NCBI RefSeq assembly: GCF_014268755.2
Contig: NZ_CP077093.1
Location: 1,600,001-1,664,000, forward strand
DNA: 64,000 bases
Direction: 5' to 3'
Source: Pseudomonas vanderleydeniana
Lineage (GTDB): Bacteria; Pseudomonadota; Gammaproteobacteria; Pseudomonadales; Pseudomonadaceae
Part shown: piece by piece, positions 36,231 through 46,225 of the stretch
Layout of the letters: each line of letters starts with the position of its first letter
Numbering within the stretch: position 1 is the first letter of the stretch
Notes under the pieces: generated by a model
Seen by the model: the letters and a program-made list of their open reading frames with translations, nothing else
What the model was told of the DNA's origin: nothing
Database searches by the model: none
Translations under genes and position numbers: made by a program

Positions 36231-37739
36231 CTAGGGCTTGCCGGGAATCCCGTACTTGCGCAGGCGATGGGCGATCGCGGTGTGGGAGGTCTGCAAGCGA
36301 TTGGCCAGTTGGCGGGTCGAGGGGTATTGCGCGTAGAGCTTTTCCAGCAGGTTGCGCTCGAAGTCCTCGACCGCCTGCTCCAGGCTTTCGACCTCGCCGT
36401 CGTTCTCGCGCGCCACGGAAGTACCGGCGATGTCCAGGTCGCCAATGTCCACCAGACTGCCTTCGCAGATCGCCGCTGCGCGGAAGATCACGTTCTGTAA
36501 CTGGCGGACGTTGCCCGGCCAACGGTTGCCCAGCAGCGCCGGGTAGGTGCCGGGGGCGAGCCGGCAGACCGGGCGCTGGATCTGCGTGCAGGCCTGCTGC
36601 ATGAAGTAGCGCGCCAGCAGCAGGATGTCCTGGCCGCGTTGGCGCAGCGGCGGCACCTCGACGTTGAGGACATTGAGGCGGTAGAACAGGTCTTCGCGGA
36701 AGTGGCCTTCGCTGACCATCTTCTCCAGGTCGCGATGGGTGGCGCTGATGATCCGGACGTTGACCTTGACCTCGCGATCACCGCCGACCCGGCGAAAACT
36801 GCCGTCATTGAGAAAGCGCAGCAGCTTGGCCTGCAGGTACGGCGACATCTCGCCGATTTCATCGAGAAACACCGTGCCCTGGTTGGCCAGTTCCATCAGC
36901 CCCGGCTTGCCGCCGCGCTGGGCACCGGTGAAGGCGCCGGGGGCGTAGCCGAACAGCTCGCTTTCGGCCAGGCTTTCCGGCAGCGCCGCACAGTTCAGGG
37001 CGAGGAACGGTGCACCGTGGCGGGCACTGATGGCGTGGCAGGCGCGGGCCACCAGTTCCTTGCCGGTACCGGTCTCGCCCTGGATCAGCAGGGGGGCATC
37101 GAGTGCCGCGACCCGCTGGGCGCGGGCCTTGAGGGTACGGATCGGCGCCGAGTCGCCGAGCAGCGAGTCGAAGCCTTCGGCGTGGTCGTGGTGCAGCGCG
37201 GACAGGCGCTCACCGATCCGGTTGGGTTGATACAGCGTCAGCAGGGCGCCCGCGTCGGTGATCGGCGTGGCGTCGAGCAGCAGGGTCTGGCCATTGACGG
37301 TGATGTCCCGCAGCGGCAGGCGAAAGCCGTTTTCCAGCAGCGTATCCAGCAGGCCGGGGTCGGCGAACAGGCTGGCGACGCTTTCGCCCGCCGGTTCGCG
37401 CCCGTACAGGGCGATCATCGCCGGGTTGGCCAGCAGTACCAGGCCCTGGCTGTCCAGGGCCAGGACCGGATCGGTCATGGCGGCCAGCAGCGCATCGAGC
37501 TGCAGGTGGCGGCGCTGGCCGGGAAGAATGTCCACCACCGTGACCGCCTGCACCCCCCGCACGCTGAACAACGCGTCGCGCAGCTCGTCCAGCACTTGCG
37601 CACTGAGCGTTGGAGCGTCGATGTAGACGTTGGGCGGCACCATCTCCACCGCATCCAGGTTCAGGTTGCGCCCACCGAGCAGGGCCAGGACTTCCTGGGT
37701 AATGCCGACGCGGTCGATGAAGCTGACGTGGATACGCAT
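36231..37739 (-). CDS. gcsR: Sigma-54 enhancer-binding protein GcsR (TyrR-like)
   Basis: 502 residues. An N-terminal ACT domain (1-75, amino-acid sensing), a PAS domain (about 78-175), an AAA+ domain with Walker A GETGTGKE (221-228) and the sigma-54-contacting GAFTGA (268-273), and a C-terminal helix-turn-helix (about 474-497). It activates the downstream glycine cleavage operon in P. aeruginosa in response to glycine (PA2449). Same strand, 384 bp upstream of gcvH, with matching promoter, IHF and enhancer sites in the gap. I see no glycine riboswitch there. Confidence 0.93.
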   Translation of the reverse strand: MRIHVSFIDRVGITQEVLALLGGRNLNLDAVEMVPPNVYIDAPTLSAQVLDELRDALFSVRGVQAVTVVDILPGQRRHLQLDALLAAMTDPVLALDSQGLVLLANPAMIALYGREPAGESVASLFADPGLLDTLLENGFRLPLRDITVNGQTLLLDATPITDAGALLTLYQPNRIGERLSALHHDHAEGFDSLLGDSAPIRTLKARAQRVAALDAPLLIQGETGTGKELVARACHAISARHGAPFLALNCAALPESLAESELFGYAPGAFTGAQRGGKPGLMELANQGTVFLDEIGEMSPYLQAKLLRFLNDGSFRRVGGDREVKVNVRIISATHRDLEKMVSEGHFREDLFYRLNVLNVEVPPLRQRGQDILLLARYFMQQACTQIQRPVCRLAPGTYPALLGNRWPGNVRQLQNVIFRAAAICEGSLVDIGDLDIAGTSVARENDGEVESLEQAVEDFERNLLEKLYAQYPSTRQLANRLQTSHTAIAHRLRKYGIPGKP

Positions 37740-37832
37740 GGGGCGGTATACGGTTCCGGGCGAGAAGGGCGCAATTATGCCATCTCCGCCACGGGCTTCC
37801 CACGCGCAATGCGTTGCGCGGTCGGTTGGTGA

Positions 37833-38192
37833 TTACTGCAGGTGCTCGGGCTTCATCGGATCGCCGGACTTGACGTGCAGTTGCGCGCGTACGTCCTCGA
37901 ACATCTCGTCGTAGTACTTGTGCAGGGCGATGATGTTGGCGCTCTTGGGCATGCCGTGATGCTGGGCGATGCGGGTGGCGTGGCGGGCGAAATCGAAGGC
38001 CTGGTCCTTGGCCAGGAAGAACGACTCGTCGAGCGGCTTGTCCTCGATGCTCCCGTGCAGCCTGAACTGCATGCCCTGGCCCTCCTGCGCATCCTGGGCG
38101 AGTTGGTAGTCGATGCACAGGTTGTAGCTGAAATCCTCCTTGTTCAGCGCATGTCGCTCGATGTGCAGGTGACCGGGTTCGAACTTGGCCAT
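37833..38192 (-). CDS. DUF5064-type small protein
   Basis: 119 residues beginning MAKFEPGHLHIERHALNKED. A mixed alpha/beta soluble protein with no signal or membrane segment and no catalytic motif that I can see. It resembles the Pseudomonas-specific DUF5064 family and lies 61 bp after arcC on the same strand, so it may be transcribed with the arginine deiminase genes. Function unknown. Confidence 0.7.
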   Translation of the reverse strand: MAKFEPGHLHIERHALNKEDFSYNLCIDYQLAQDAQEGQGMQFRLHGSIEDKPLDESFFLAKDQAFDFARHATRIAQHHGMPKSANIIALHKYYDEMFEDVRAQLHVKSGDPMKPEHLQ

Positions 38193-38253
38193 GGTGATGT
38201 CTCCCTAACAAGGCATTGGAGTAGGGCAGACCATGGCCTGCCCCTGAAGGTTC

Positions 38254-39183
38254 TCATGAATAGACGATGCCGGGCTGGGCGGTACTGACCCGGGTCCCCG
38301 CTTTACCTTGGACGATAGCCTCGATATCCGCCAGTGAACCGATCACCGCGACCTTGCCGGTCTGCCGGGCGAACTCGCAGGCGGCCTCGACTTTCGGCCC
38401 CATGGAACCGGCGGCGAAGCCGAGTTTTTCGAGGGCATCCGGGTGGGCTTGGGCGATCGCTTTCTGGGTTGGCTGGCCCCAGTCGACGAAGGCCGCGCTG
38501 ACGTCGGTGGCAATCACCAGCAAGTCGCTTTCCAGTTGCCGGGCCAGCAGCGCCGAGCACAGGTCCTTGTCGATCACCGCCTCGATGCCCTGCAGCCTGC
38601 GGTTTTCGTCATACATCGTCGGAATCCCGCCACCGCCGGCGCAGATCACGATGCTACCGTTGTCCAGCAGCCATTTGATCGGACGGATCTCGAAGATGCG
38701 TTTCGGTTTCGGGCTGGCGACCACCCGGCGGAACTTGTCGCCGTCGGGGGCGATGCTCCAGCCTTTTTCCCTAGCCAGTCGTTCGGCTTCTTCCCGATCA
38801 TAGACCGGGCCGATGGGTTTGCTTGGTCGCTGGAAGGCCGGGTCCCGGGGATCGACCTCGACCTGGGTCAGCAGGGTGGCGAAAGGCACTTCGAAATCCA
38901 GCAGGTTGCCCAGTTCCTGTTCGATGATGTAGCCGATCATGCCCTCGGTTTCCGCGCCGAGCACATCCAGCGGGTAGGGCGAGACCTGGGTATAGGCCGC
39001 CGCCTGCAGCGACAGCAGCCCGACCTGCGGGCCGTTGCCGTGGGCGATCACCAGTTGGTTGCCAGGGTGGATTCTGGCGATCTGCTCGGCGGCGATACGG
39101 ATGTTGGCGCGTTGGTTGTCCGCGGTCATGGGTTCACCACGACGCAGGAGGGCGTTGCCGCCCAGTGCTACGACGATACGCAT
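38254..39183 (-). CDS. arcC: Carbamate kinase
   Basis: 309 residues. Makes ATP from carbamoyl phosphate and ADP, last step of the arginine deiminase pathway. Amino-acid-kinase motifs: [14 protein letters not shown] at the start, [11 protein letters not shown], and [10 protein letters not shown]. It is separated from arcB by 158 bp that hold a REPIN. Confidence 0.96.
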   Translation of the reverse strand: MRIVVALGGNALLRRGEPMTADNQRANIRIAAEQIARIHPGNQLVIAHGNGPQVGLLSLQAAAYTQVSPYPLDVLGAETEGMIGYIIEQELGNLLDFEVPFATLLTQVEVDPRDPAFQRPSKPIGPVYDREEAERLAREKGWSIAPDGDKFRRVVASPKPKRIFEIRPIKWLLDNGSIVICAGGGGIPTMYDENRRLQGIEAVIDKDLCSALLARQLESDLLVIATDVSAAFVDWGQPTQKAIAQAHPDALEKLGFAAGSMGPKVEAACEFARQTGKVAVIGSLADIEAIVQGKAGTRVSTAQPGIVYS

Positions 39184-39222
39184 GGTGCAAGTCCTTCTTC
39201 GAGAGCGTTATGGCCGGCTTTC

Positions 39223-39292
39223 GTGGGAGCGGGCTTGCCCGCGAATGGGCCCTTGAGGCTGCCAAAAGCTTCGCGGGCCAGCCCGCTCCCAC
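39223..39292. repeat. REPIN between arcC and arcB
   Basis: GTGGGAGCGGGCTTGCCCGC and two further bases form the left arm; the right arm is its near-perfect reverse complement (23 bp each, one or two differences). It lies within the arcDABC operon between the arcB stop and arcC start and could alter the ratio of the two products. Confidence 0.85.
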
Positions 39293-39341
39293 GGGGTAGA
39301 GCTTCGGCGGGGTGCTGCTCGACCCGCCGGAAGGTTGCAGG

Positions 39342-40352
39342 TCAGATGTCCGCCAGCGCCGCCACCAGGATCGCCTTGATGGTGTGCATGCGGTTCTCCG
39401 CCTGCTCGAAGGCGATGTTGGCCGGCGATTCGAACACTTCCTCGGTGACCTCCACGCCATTGGCCAGGTGTGGGTAGCGGGCGGCGATGTCCTTGCCGAC
39501 CTTGGTCTCGCTGTTATGGAACGCCGGCAGGCAGTGCATGAACTTGACCCGTGGGTTGCCGGCGGCCTTCATCAGCCGGGCGTTGACCTGATAGGGCAGC
39601 AACTGCTCGATACGCTCGTCCCAGGCCTCCACCGGCTCACCCATGGAGACCCAGACGTCGGTGTGGATGAAGTCCACGCCCTTGACCGCGGCCACGGGGT
39701 CTTCGGTCAACGTGATGCGCGCGCCACTTTCCTCGGCGAACGCCTGGCACTGGGCGATGAATTCCTCATGGGGCCACAGCGCCTTTGGCGCGGCGATGCG
39801 CACGTCCATGCCGAGCTTGGCGCCGATCATCAGCAGCGAATTGCCCATGTTGTAGCGGGCATCGCCCAGGTAGGCGTAGCTGATGTCATGCAACGGCTTG
39901 TCGCTGTGCTCGCGCATGGTCAGCACGTCGGCGATCATCTGGGTCGGGTGGAACTCGGCGGTCAGGCCGTTGAACACCGGCACACCGGCGAACTGGGCCA
40001 GTTCCTCGACGATCTCCTGTTCGAAGCCGCGGTACTCGATGGCGTCGAACATCCGCCCCAGCACGCGGGCGGTGTCCTTCATGCTTTCCTTGTGGCCGAT
40101 CTGCGAGGACACCGGGTCGATGTAGGTGACGTGGGCACCCTGGTCATGGGCCGCGACTTCGAAGGCGCAGCGGGTGCGGGTCGAGGTCTTTTCGAAGATC
40201 AACGCGATGTTCTTGCCCTTGAGATGCGCCTGCTCGGTACCGGTGTACTTGGCGCGCTTGAGGTCGCGGGACAGGTCGAGCAGGTAGTGCAGCTCGCGGT
40301 TGGTGTGGTGCATCAAGCTCAGCAGGCTGCGGTTGCGCATGTTGAAAGCCAT
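39342..40352 (-). CDS. arcB: Catabolic ornithine carbamoyltransferase
   Basis: 336 residues. Converts citrulline and phosphate to ornithine and carbamoyl phosphate. The carbamoyl-phosphate loop STRTRCAF and the ornithine-binding HCLPAFHN are intact. The length and the operon position mark it as the catabolic enzyme rather than the anabolic ArgF. Confidence 0.96.
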   Translation of the reverse strand: MAFNMRNRSLLSLMHHTNRELHYLLDLSRDLKRAKYTGTEQAHLKGKNIALIFEKTSTRTRCAFEVAAHDQGAHVTYIDPVSSQIGHKESMKDTARVLGRMFDAIEYRGFEQEIVEELAQFAGVPVFNGLTAEFHPTQMIADVLTMREHSDKPLHDISYAYLGDARYNMGNSLLMIGAKLGMDVRIAAPKALWPHEEFIAQCQAFAEESGARITLTEDPVAAVKGVDFIHTDVWVSMGEPVEAWDERIEQLLPYQVNARLMKAAGNPRVKFMHCLPAFHNSETKVGKDIAARYPHLANGVEVTEEVFESPANIAFEQAENRMHTIKAILVAALADI

Positions 40353-40376
40353 GGTAGGAGTCTCCCTGGGTAGCCG

Positions 40377-41633
40377 TTAGTAGTCGATGGGGTCGCGGAC
40401 GATCGGGCAGGTCATGCAGTGGCCGCCGCCGCGGCCGCGGCCGAGTTCGCCGGCACTGATGGTGATGACCTCGACGCCGGCCTTGCGCAGCAGGGTGTTG
40501 GTGTAGGTGTTGCGGTCGTAGCCGATCACCACGCCTGGCTCCACGGCGACCACGTTGTTGCCGTCGTCCCACTGTTCACGTTCGGCGGCGAAGCTGTTGC
40601 CGCCGGTCTCGACCACGCGCAGGGCCTTGAGGCCCAGGGCCTGGGCGACGGTGTCGAGGAAGCTGGTGTCCTCGCGGCGGACATCGATGCCTCCGGGCTT
40701 GCTCTCGTCGGGACGCAGGCTGAAGGCGACGATCTGGTTCACCACTTCCGGGAAGATGGTCACCAGGTCGCGGTCGCAGAAACTGAACACGGTGTCCAGG
40801 TGCATGGCCGCACGGGACTTGGGCAGGCCGGCGACGATCACCCGTTCTACCGCCTTGTTCTTGAACAGGTTCAGCGCCAACTGGCCGATGGCCTGGCGCG
40901 ATGAGCGCTCGCCCATGCCGATCAGGACCACGCCGTTGCCGATCGGCATCACGTCGCCGCCTTCGAGGGTGGCGTTGCCGTGCTCCTGGTCCGGGTCGCC
41001 ATACCAGACCTTGAAGTCGGCGTTGACGAATTCCGGGTGGAACTTGTAGATGGCCGTGGCCAGCAGGGTTTCCTGGCGGCGTGCCGGCCAGTACATCGGG
41101 TTGAGAGTCACCCCGCCGTAGATCCAGCAGGTGGTGTCGCGGGTGAACTGGGTGTTGGGCAGTGGCGGCAGGATGAAACTGGAATGCCCGAGGAAGTCGC
41201 GGAACATCTGGATTGTCTTGCCACCAAAGCTGTCGGGCAGGTCGTCGGCCGATACGCCGCCGATGAGGAATTCGGCAACCTTGCGTGGCTCCAGGCTCCT
41301 GAGCCAGGAACCGACTTCGTTGACCAGGCCGAGTCCGACCTGGTTGGCGGTGAGCTTGCGCTCGAGAATCCAGTCCAGTGCTTGCGGCTGGCCGACGATA
41401 TCGGTCAGCAGGTTGTGCATCTCCAGCACATCGATATCGCGTTCACGCATCTTGGTCACGAAGTCGAAGTGATCGCGCTTGGCCTGGGCGACCCAGAGCA
41501 CATCATCGAACAGCAGTTCATCGCAATTGTTCGGGGTCAGCCGCTGGTGGGCCAGGCCGGGGGAGCACACCATCACCTTGCGCAGTTTGCCGGCTTCGGA
41601 ATGAACGCCGTACTTCACTTTTTCCGTGGTCAT
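40377..41633 (-). CDS. arcA: Arginine deiminase
   Basis: 418 residues. Hydrolyses L-arginine to citrulline and ammonia. The catalytic Cys406 lies in [17 protein letters not shown] at the C-terminus; [13 protein letters not shown] carries the catalytic His/Asp region and [10 protein letters not shown] the substrate-binding Asp. It follows arcD by 31 bp and precedes arcB by 24 bp. Confidence 0.97.
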   Translation of the reverse strand: MTTEKVKYGVHSEAGKLRKVMVCSPGLAHQRLTPNNCDELLFDDVLWVAQAKRDHFDFVTKMRERDIDVLEMHNLLTDIVGQPQALDWILERKLTANQVGLGLVNEVGSWLRSLEPRKVAEFLIGGVSADDLPDSFGGKTIQMFRDFLGHSSFILPPLPNTQFTRDTTCWIYGGVTLNPMYWPARRQETLLATAIYKFHPEFVNADFKVWYGDPDQEHGNATLEGGDVMPIGNGVVLIGMGERSSRQAIGQLALNLFKNKAVERVIVAGLPKSRAAMHLDTVFSFCDRDLVTIFPEVVNQIVAFSLRPDESKPGGIDVRREDTSFLDTVAQALGLKALRVVETGGNSFAAEREQWDDGNNVVAVEPGVVIGYDRNTYTNTLLRKAGVEVITISAGELGRGRGGGHCMTCPIVRDPIDY

Positions 41634-41664
41634 TGCAGATCCTCCAGAGGAAACAAACGGGTCG

Positions 41665-43092
41665 TTACAGCGTCAGGAAGCCGCTGTAGAGGCCATAGGC
41701 AGCCAGCAGGGCGCCGCCGACCACCGCAGCGAAAATCAGCTTCTCGACGTTGGTGAAGATGGGTTTGCCCAGCTCATGCTTGGCCTTGGCGAACAGGATC
41801 GCGCCAGGGGCGTAGAGCAGGGCGGACAGCAGCAGGTACTTCACGCCGCCGGCGTACAGCAGCCAGACCGCGTAGAGCAGGGCGATGGCGGCGATGCACA
41901 GGTCCTTGCGCCGTTCGCCGGGGGCGTTCTCGTAGGATTCGCCACGCACCGCCAGCAGCACCGCGTAGGCTGCCGACCACAGGTAGGGCACCAGGATCAT
42001 CGAGGTGGCGAGGTAGATCAGCGACAGGTAGGTACTGGCGGAGAACAGCGTGATGACCAGGAACAGCTGCACCATCGCGTTGGTCAGCCAGAGCGCATTG
42101 GCCGGTACGTGGTTGGCGTTCTCGCGGCGCAGGAACTCCGGCATGGTGTGGTCGCGGGCGGCGGCGAACATGATCTCGGCGCACAGCAGCACCCACGACA
42201 GCAGGGCACCGAGCAGCGAGATGACCAGGCCGATGCTGATCAGCAATGCGCCCCAGTGGCCGACCACATGCTCCAGCACGGCGGCCATGGACGGGTTCTG
42301 CAGCTTGGCCAGTTCCGGCTGGGTCAGGATACCCAGTGACAGCACGTTGACCAGCACCAGCAACAGCAGCACGGTGATGAAACCAATGACCGTGGCCTTG
42401 CCCACGTCCGAGCGTTTTTCCGCACGCGAGGAAAAGATGCTCGCGCCCTCGATGCCGATGAACACCCAGACGGTGACCAGCATCATGTTGCGCACCTGGT
42501 TCATCACACTGCCCAGGTTCGGGTTCTTCACGCCCCAGATGTCGGCGGTGAAGATGTCCAGCCTGAAGGCGAACACCGCGATCAGTACGAACAGCAGCAG
42601 CGGTACGACCTTGGCGACGGTGGTCACCAGGTTGATGAACGCCGCCTCGCGGATCCCGCGCAGCACCAGGAAGTGCACGGCCCACAGCAGCAGCGAGGCG
42701 CCGACCACCGCCGCGACCGTGTTGCCTTCGCCGAAGATCGGAAAGAAGTAGCCCAGGGTGCTGAACAGCAGGACGAAGTAGCCGACGTTGCCCAGCCAGG
42801 CACTGATCCAGTAGCCCCAGGCCGAAGAGAAGCCCATGTAGTCGCCGAAGCCGGCCTTGGCGTAGGCGTAGACCCCGCCATCGAGATCCGGTTTGCGATT
42901 GGCCAGGGTCTGGAACACGAAGGCCAGGGTCAGCATGCCCACGGCGGTGATGGCCCAGCCGATCAGGACGGCGCCGACATCGGCGCTGGCGGCCATGTTT
43001 TGTGGCAGCGAAAAGATTCCGCCGCCGATCATCGAACCCACTACCAGGGCAATCAGTGCGCCTAGACGTAGTTTTCCGGGAGACTCAGCCAT
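41665..43092 (-). CDS. arcD: Arginine/ornithine antiporter
   Basis: 475 residues, about 12 membrane segments of the amino acid-polyamine-organocation superfamily, with the consensus [16 protein letters not shown] in segment 1. It exchanges external arginine for internal ornithine at no energy cost. First gene of arcDABC; an Anr-type box lies 62-75 nt upstream. Confidence 0.95.
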   Translation of the reverse strand: MAESPGKLRLGALIALVVGSMIGGGIFSLPQNMAASADVGAVLIGWAITAVGMLTLAFVFQTLANRKPDLDGGVYAYAKAGFGDYMGFSSAWGYWISAWLGNVGYFVLLFSTLGYFFPIFGEGNTVAAVVGASLLLWAVHFLVLRGIREAAFINLVTTVAKVVPLLLFVLIAVFAFRLDIFTADIWGVKNPNLGSVMNQVRNMMLVTVWVFIGIEGASIFSSRAEKRSDVGKATVIGFITVLLLLVLVNVLSLGILTQPELAKLQNPSMAAVLEHVVGHWGALLISIGLVISLLGALLSWVLLCAEIMFAAARDHTMPEFLRRENANHVPANALWLTNAMVQLFLVITLFSASTYLSLIYLATSMILVPYLWSAAYAVLLAVRGESYENAPGERRKDLCIAAIALLYAVWLLYAGGVKYLLLSALLYAPGAILFAKAKHELGKPIFTNVEKLIFAAVVGGALLAAYGLYSGFLTL

Positions 43093-43125
43093 TGCATGAC
43101 TCCAGTTCAGGAGAAGTGAGGCTTC

Positions 43126-43167
43126 AGCGTAGGCGGGTAAATGAGGGCGGGAGCTGACTCAGATCAG
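43126..43167 (-). promoter_or_regulatory. Anr-type box and -10 of the arcDABC operon
   Basis: CTGACTCAGATCAG (43154-43167) differs in one base from the TTGAC-N4-ATCAG arc-type Anr site. A -10-like TACGCT (minus strand, 43126-43131) lies where a box centred at -41.5 predicts, giving a start near 43119. This suits induction when oxygen is low. The AT-rich DNA up to 43394 shows no gene. Confidence 0.62.
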
Positions 43168-43394
43168 GTTATGAGGGATATTTAATTTTTAGTGGATAAC
43201 TTGAGTTAATTGCGCAGGTATGTCGCTATGTTTTATAGATCTTTGATTTATATGTATTTTTTAATTTGTATCGTTTTTTTAAAAGCGGCAGTCATTGGCC
43301 GGTGTCGCGAATTTGAAAGTTTGTGGCGCCATATGCGGGGATATGCTCCGTGGGGGCGGAACTTGGTTTTCGTAAAACTGAAGTAAAAGAGAAA

Positions 43395-43424
43395 TAAAAG
43401 GGCTGGCAATATAATAGCCAGCCC
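43395..43424 (-). terminator. Intrinsic terminator of the CoA-transferase gene
   Basis: GGGCTGGC (43400-43407) and GCCAGCCC (43417-43424) pair around 9 nt; the minus strand then reads TTTATTTC. It begins 6 nt past the stop. Confidence 0.85.
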
Positions 43425-43430
43425 CCGAAT

Positions 43431-44780
43431 TCACCACTTGGCAGGGTGAGTTCCCAATCTCCCGGCCGGCAACGGCCAGTGCAGCGACGTTCCCTCGATA
43501 TTCAGCGGCGGTATCAGGCGATGCGCCGGCCCCCAGGCGGTGTACTCGATCCAGGTGCTGCGGTCGGTGGAGGTTTCCCGACGCAGGGGCTGGGTGTCGT
43601 TGCCGGCTCCGTGTTCCACCAGCAGTTTCGCCGTGCGTGCCAGCGACAACCTGGCTGAGCCGCCGCGCCCGCTGTGCAGTCGTTCGGTCAGGGCACGGAT
43701 TGCCGTGGCCGCCATCAGGTAGCCGGTGGCATGGTCCAGCGCCTGCACTGGCAATGGCGTCGGGACATCCGCCTGTTTCCACTGCATGCCGGCCTGGGCA
43801 ATGCCGCAGCTCATCTGCACCAGGCTGTCGAAGCCGCGCCGGTTGCGCCACGGCCCGCTCCAGCCATAGGCATTGAGGCAGACATCGACCAGCCCGGGAG
43901 CCAGTTGCCGACGGTGCGGCGCCGCGTAGCCCAGGCCTTCCAGCGCGTCGGCGCGATAGCCGTGCAGCAGGATATCGGCCTCTGCGAGCAACTGCTCGAA
44001 GACCCGGCGGTCGGCGCTGTCCTGCAGATCCAGGCGTGCGCAGCGCTTGCCCCGGGTGACTTCCGGCACCAGGCTGGGTTCTTCCCAGTGCGGCGGGTCG
44101 ATGCGCAGGACATCGGCGCCGAGCCCGGCCAGCATGCGGCTGGCCACGGGACCGGCGAGGATGCGGGTCAGGTCGAGGACCTTGATGCCGGCCAGCGGCT
44201 GTTTCGCCGAACCGGTCCAGGCGCGTGGACGCTGAATATCGTCGGTGTAGCGCTGGATCAGCGCCTCGGCATTCACGGCCAGTCCCTGGGGATGGCTTTT
44301 CCACTCGTCCCAGGTGCGCATTTCGGCAGCGCAGCCACCGCTGTCGACGATCGCCTGCTCCAGTTCACCCTTGTTCCAGCGAGCGACCAACCCGGCCATC
44401 GTCGCGCGATCGCTGGCAGCCCCCAGAGTCCGCTCGGCGGCAGCCCGGTGGTGTGGGGCGTTGGTGTGCAGGCGAATCCAGCCATCGGCCGTTGCGTAGT
44501 CGCCGGCAATCGGGTCCCAGGGCGCCGGCAGGTTCCAGCCGATCGGCCGCAGGGAGCTGGCGAACCAGAACGAGGCCAGGCGGCGGTCGACGCTGATGCC
44601 CGGGTCTTGTCCGGTCTGCTGCCTGAGCAGTTCAGCGACACTCGCGCCGACTGCGGCAAGGCTGGCACTGGCCAGGTCGGTGACGGCGAAGGCCGAGGGC
44701 AGGGCACCGGATTCGGTGAAGTCAGGGCGAGAGGCGGGTAGCTCGAGTGCGGCTTGAATGGATGTCAGCAGATCGGTCAT
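43431..44780 (-). CDS. CaiB/BaiF family (type III) CoA-transferase
   Basis: 449 residues from the ATG at 44780, which has GGAGG upstream. The core VLDLTRILAGPVASRMLAGLGADVLRIDPPHWEE is the class III CoA-transferase signature, but it lies in the middle (about 215-250) because the N-terminal 200 residues form an extra, diverged domain of the same kind. Members move CoA between carboxylates such as carnitine or formyl/oxalyl substrates. The substrate is unknown and no CoA-linked partner gene is nearby. Confidence 0.82.
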   Translation of the reverse strand: MTDLLTSIQAALELPASRPDFTESGALPSAFAVTDLASASLAAVGASVAELLRQQTGQDPGISVDRRLASFWFASSLRPIGWNLPAPWDPIAGDYATADGWIRLHTNAPHHRAAAERTLGAASDRATMAGLVARWNKGELEQAIVDSGGCAAEMRTWDEWKSHPQGLAVNAEALIQRYTDDIQRPRAWTGSAKQPLAGIKVLDLTRILAGPVASRMLAGLGADVLRIDPPHWEEPSLVPEVTRGKRCARLDLQDSADRRVFEQLLAEADILLHGYRADALEGLGYAAPHRRQLAPGLVDVCLNAYGWSGPWRNRRGFDSLVQMSCGIAQAGMQWKQADVPTPLPVQALDHATGYLMAATAIRALTERLHSGRGGSARLSLARTAKLLVEHGAGNDTQPLRRETSTDRSTWIEYTAWGPAHRLIPPLNIEGTSLHWPLPAGRLGTHPAKW

Positions 44781-44911
44781 CGAAAGGCCCTCCATGAGTA
44801 AGGGACATTGCAGCGCAAATATGCGGGGCTGTCGACTTTTGCAGGAGGGCAACCGACGATTGTGCGTCGCAGACGATGATGGTGCACCCGCCTACCAGCA
44901 AGCTGCCGCCA

Positions 44912-45319
44912 TCAAGGCAGCTCGGCGACCGGCTGGCGTTCGGGACGTGACCAGATCCACAGGTTGCCGAGGGTCATCCCGGCGATGGCCAGGTAGACCG
45001 GCCAGTGGTGTTCGAGCATCACCAGCATCAACGTCGCGCACAGCAGCATGCTGACGGTGGCGCTGACCTTGGCCCGGCGGGCGATGATCTTGCCGTTGCG
45101 CCAGTTGTTCAGGATCGGCCCGAACAGCCGGTGGTTCTCCAGCCAGGCGCTCAGTCGTGGCGAGCTGCGGGTCGCGGCCCAGGCGGCGAGCAGAATGAAC
45201 TCGGTGGTGGGCAGGCCGGGCACGACGATGGCGATCAGGCCGATACCGAGGCTGACATAGGCGAGCACGCCGAACAGGAGGCGCGAGAGTTTGGAGGACG
45301 AGGGCGTTTTGCGGGTCAT
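44912..45319 (-). CDS. DUF454 (YbaN-like) membrane protein
   Basis: 135 residues with three membrane segments (LLFGVLAYVSLGIGLIAIVVPGLP; AKVSATVSMLLCATLMLVML; a third near HWPVYLAIAGM). The GLPTTEFILLAAWAATRSSPRLSAWLENHRLFGP stretch is typical of DUF454. Function unknown. It is often near haem-use genes, and hemO is its upstream neighbour on the same strand. The start has no strong ribosome site and could be further upstream. Confidence 0.78.
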   Translation of the reverse strand: MTRKTPSSSKLSRLLFGVLAYVSLGIGLIAIVVPGLPTTEFILLAAWAATRSSPRLSAWLENHRLFGPILNNWRNGKIIARRAKVSATVSMLLCATLMLVMLEHHWPVYLAIAGMTLGNLWIWSRPERQPVAELP

Positions 45320-45388
45320 GGTATCAATTGTGGTGCGCCGGGCGATTTGGCTCAAGCTCTGGTGTTTCATTGTGCTGTTCAAGCCTCA

Positions 45389-45454
45389 TTCGCGGGCAAG
45401 CCCTGCTCCTACAGAAGAACACTGCAACCTGTAGGAGCAGGGCTTGCCCGCGAA
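45389..45454. repeat. REPIN with perfect 26-bp arms between hemO and the DUF454 gene
   Basis: TTCGCGGGCAAGCCCTGCTC plus CTACAG at the left is the exact reverse complement of 45429-45454, with a 14-bp centre. It shares the GGGCTTGCCCGCGAA core with the element at 39223-39292 but has a different outer part (CCTACAG). Confidence 0.9.
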
Positions 45455-45500
45455 AAGGCCCGCGAAATCACCGAAGACCTCACAGGCAAACCCGTACCAC

Positions 45501-46109
45501 TCAGGCCAGCTCGGGTGCCGACTCGTAGGCCTGTTCCAGCAACACGGTGAAACGAACGAACGCATCGATGGCACCTTTCTCCACCGCCGCTTCTTCCTCG
45601 GCGCTGAACGCCAGGCCGTCGAGGGTCTTGATGAAGCTCTTCCAGCCCTCGGCGCGACCGCCAGCCGGCTCGCCCAGGTGACGGGCACCGAAGGTTTCGC
45701 TCAGGCCCAGGCCCACTGCACGCTTGATCAGGAACGCCGCACCGAGCTTGGAGCCTTCGGAAACGAAGATCCAGCCCAGCGCCTCGGCCTTGCTCGGGTT
45801 CTTCAGGGCACCGGCCACTGGCGCCGGGACTTCGGTGTCCAGGTCCGCCAGGTCGGCCTTGGCCGCTTCGGCGCGGCAGCGTGCCGGCAGGTCGGGGACG
45901 AGGGCGATCAAGGCCGGATCGTTGTACAGCGCGACCAGTTCCGACTGGAACAGATACTGGGCAACGACGAAACGGGCGAAATTGGCCTGGTTCTCGAACG
46001 GTGCGTGGGCCTTCACCAACTGGTCGAGCTTGCTGTGTGGCTCGTTGGTGATCTGGTTCAGGCGCTGGGAGCGCAGGCTTGGGCGTTGGGTAGAGTCCTG
46101 GGAGGTCAT
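45501..46109 (-). CDS. hemO: Biliverdin-producing haem oxygenase
   Basis: 202 residues. Opens haem to biliverdin, carbon monoxide and iron in the cytosol. The proximal ligand is His25 in TNEPHSKLDQLVKAH; the distal helix is LGWIFVSEGSKLGAAFLIKRAVG, with the Gly-rich bend replaced by the SEGSKLG form of bacterial HemO/PigA. It lies downstream of the haem receptor gene on the same strand but after a strong terminator, so it probably has its own promoter in 46110-46170. Confidence 0.93.
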   Translation of the reverse strand: MTSQDSTQRPSLRSQRLNQITNEPHSKLDQLVKAHAPFENQANFARFVVAQYLFQSELVALYNDPALIALVPDLPARCRAEAAKADLADLDTEVPAPVAGALKNPSKAEALGWIFVSEGSKLGAAFLIKRAVGLGLSETFGARHLGEPAGGRAEGWKSFIKTLDGLAFSAEEEAAVEKGAIDAFVRFTVLLEQAYESAPELA

Positions 46110-46173
46110 TGCGGAGTCCTTGGGAATGAGAGGCGCTTTCAGTTACTAGACGAACAAGGAGACGCGCCACAGT

Positions 46174-46215
46174 AAAAAAACCTCACCCCGCCAATCGAGA
46201 TATTGGCGGGGGAGG
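46174..46215 (-). terminator. Intrinsic terminator of the haem receptor gene
   Basis: CCCCGCCAAT and ATTGGCGGGG pair, extended by CCTC/GAGG, around a 6-nt loop; the minus strand then has T7. It starts 11 nt past the receptor stop. Confidence 0.93.
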
Positions 46216-46225
46216 CAGCGATCGG

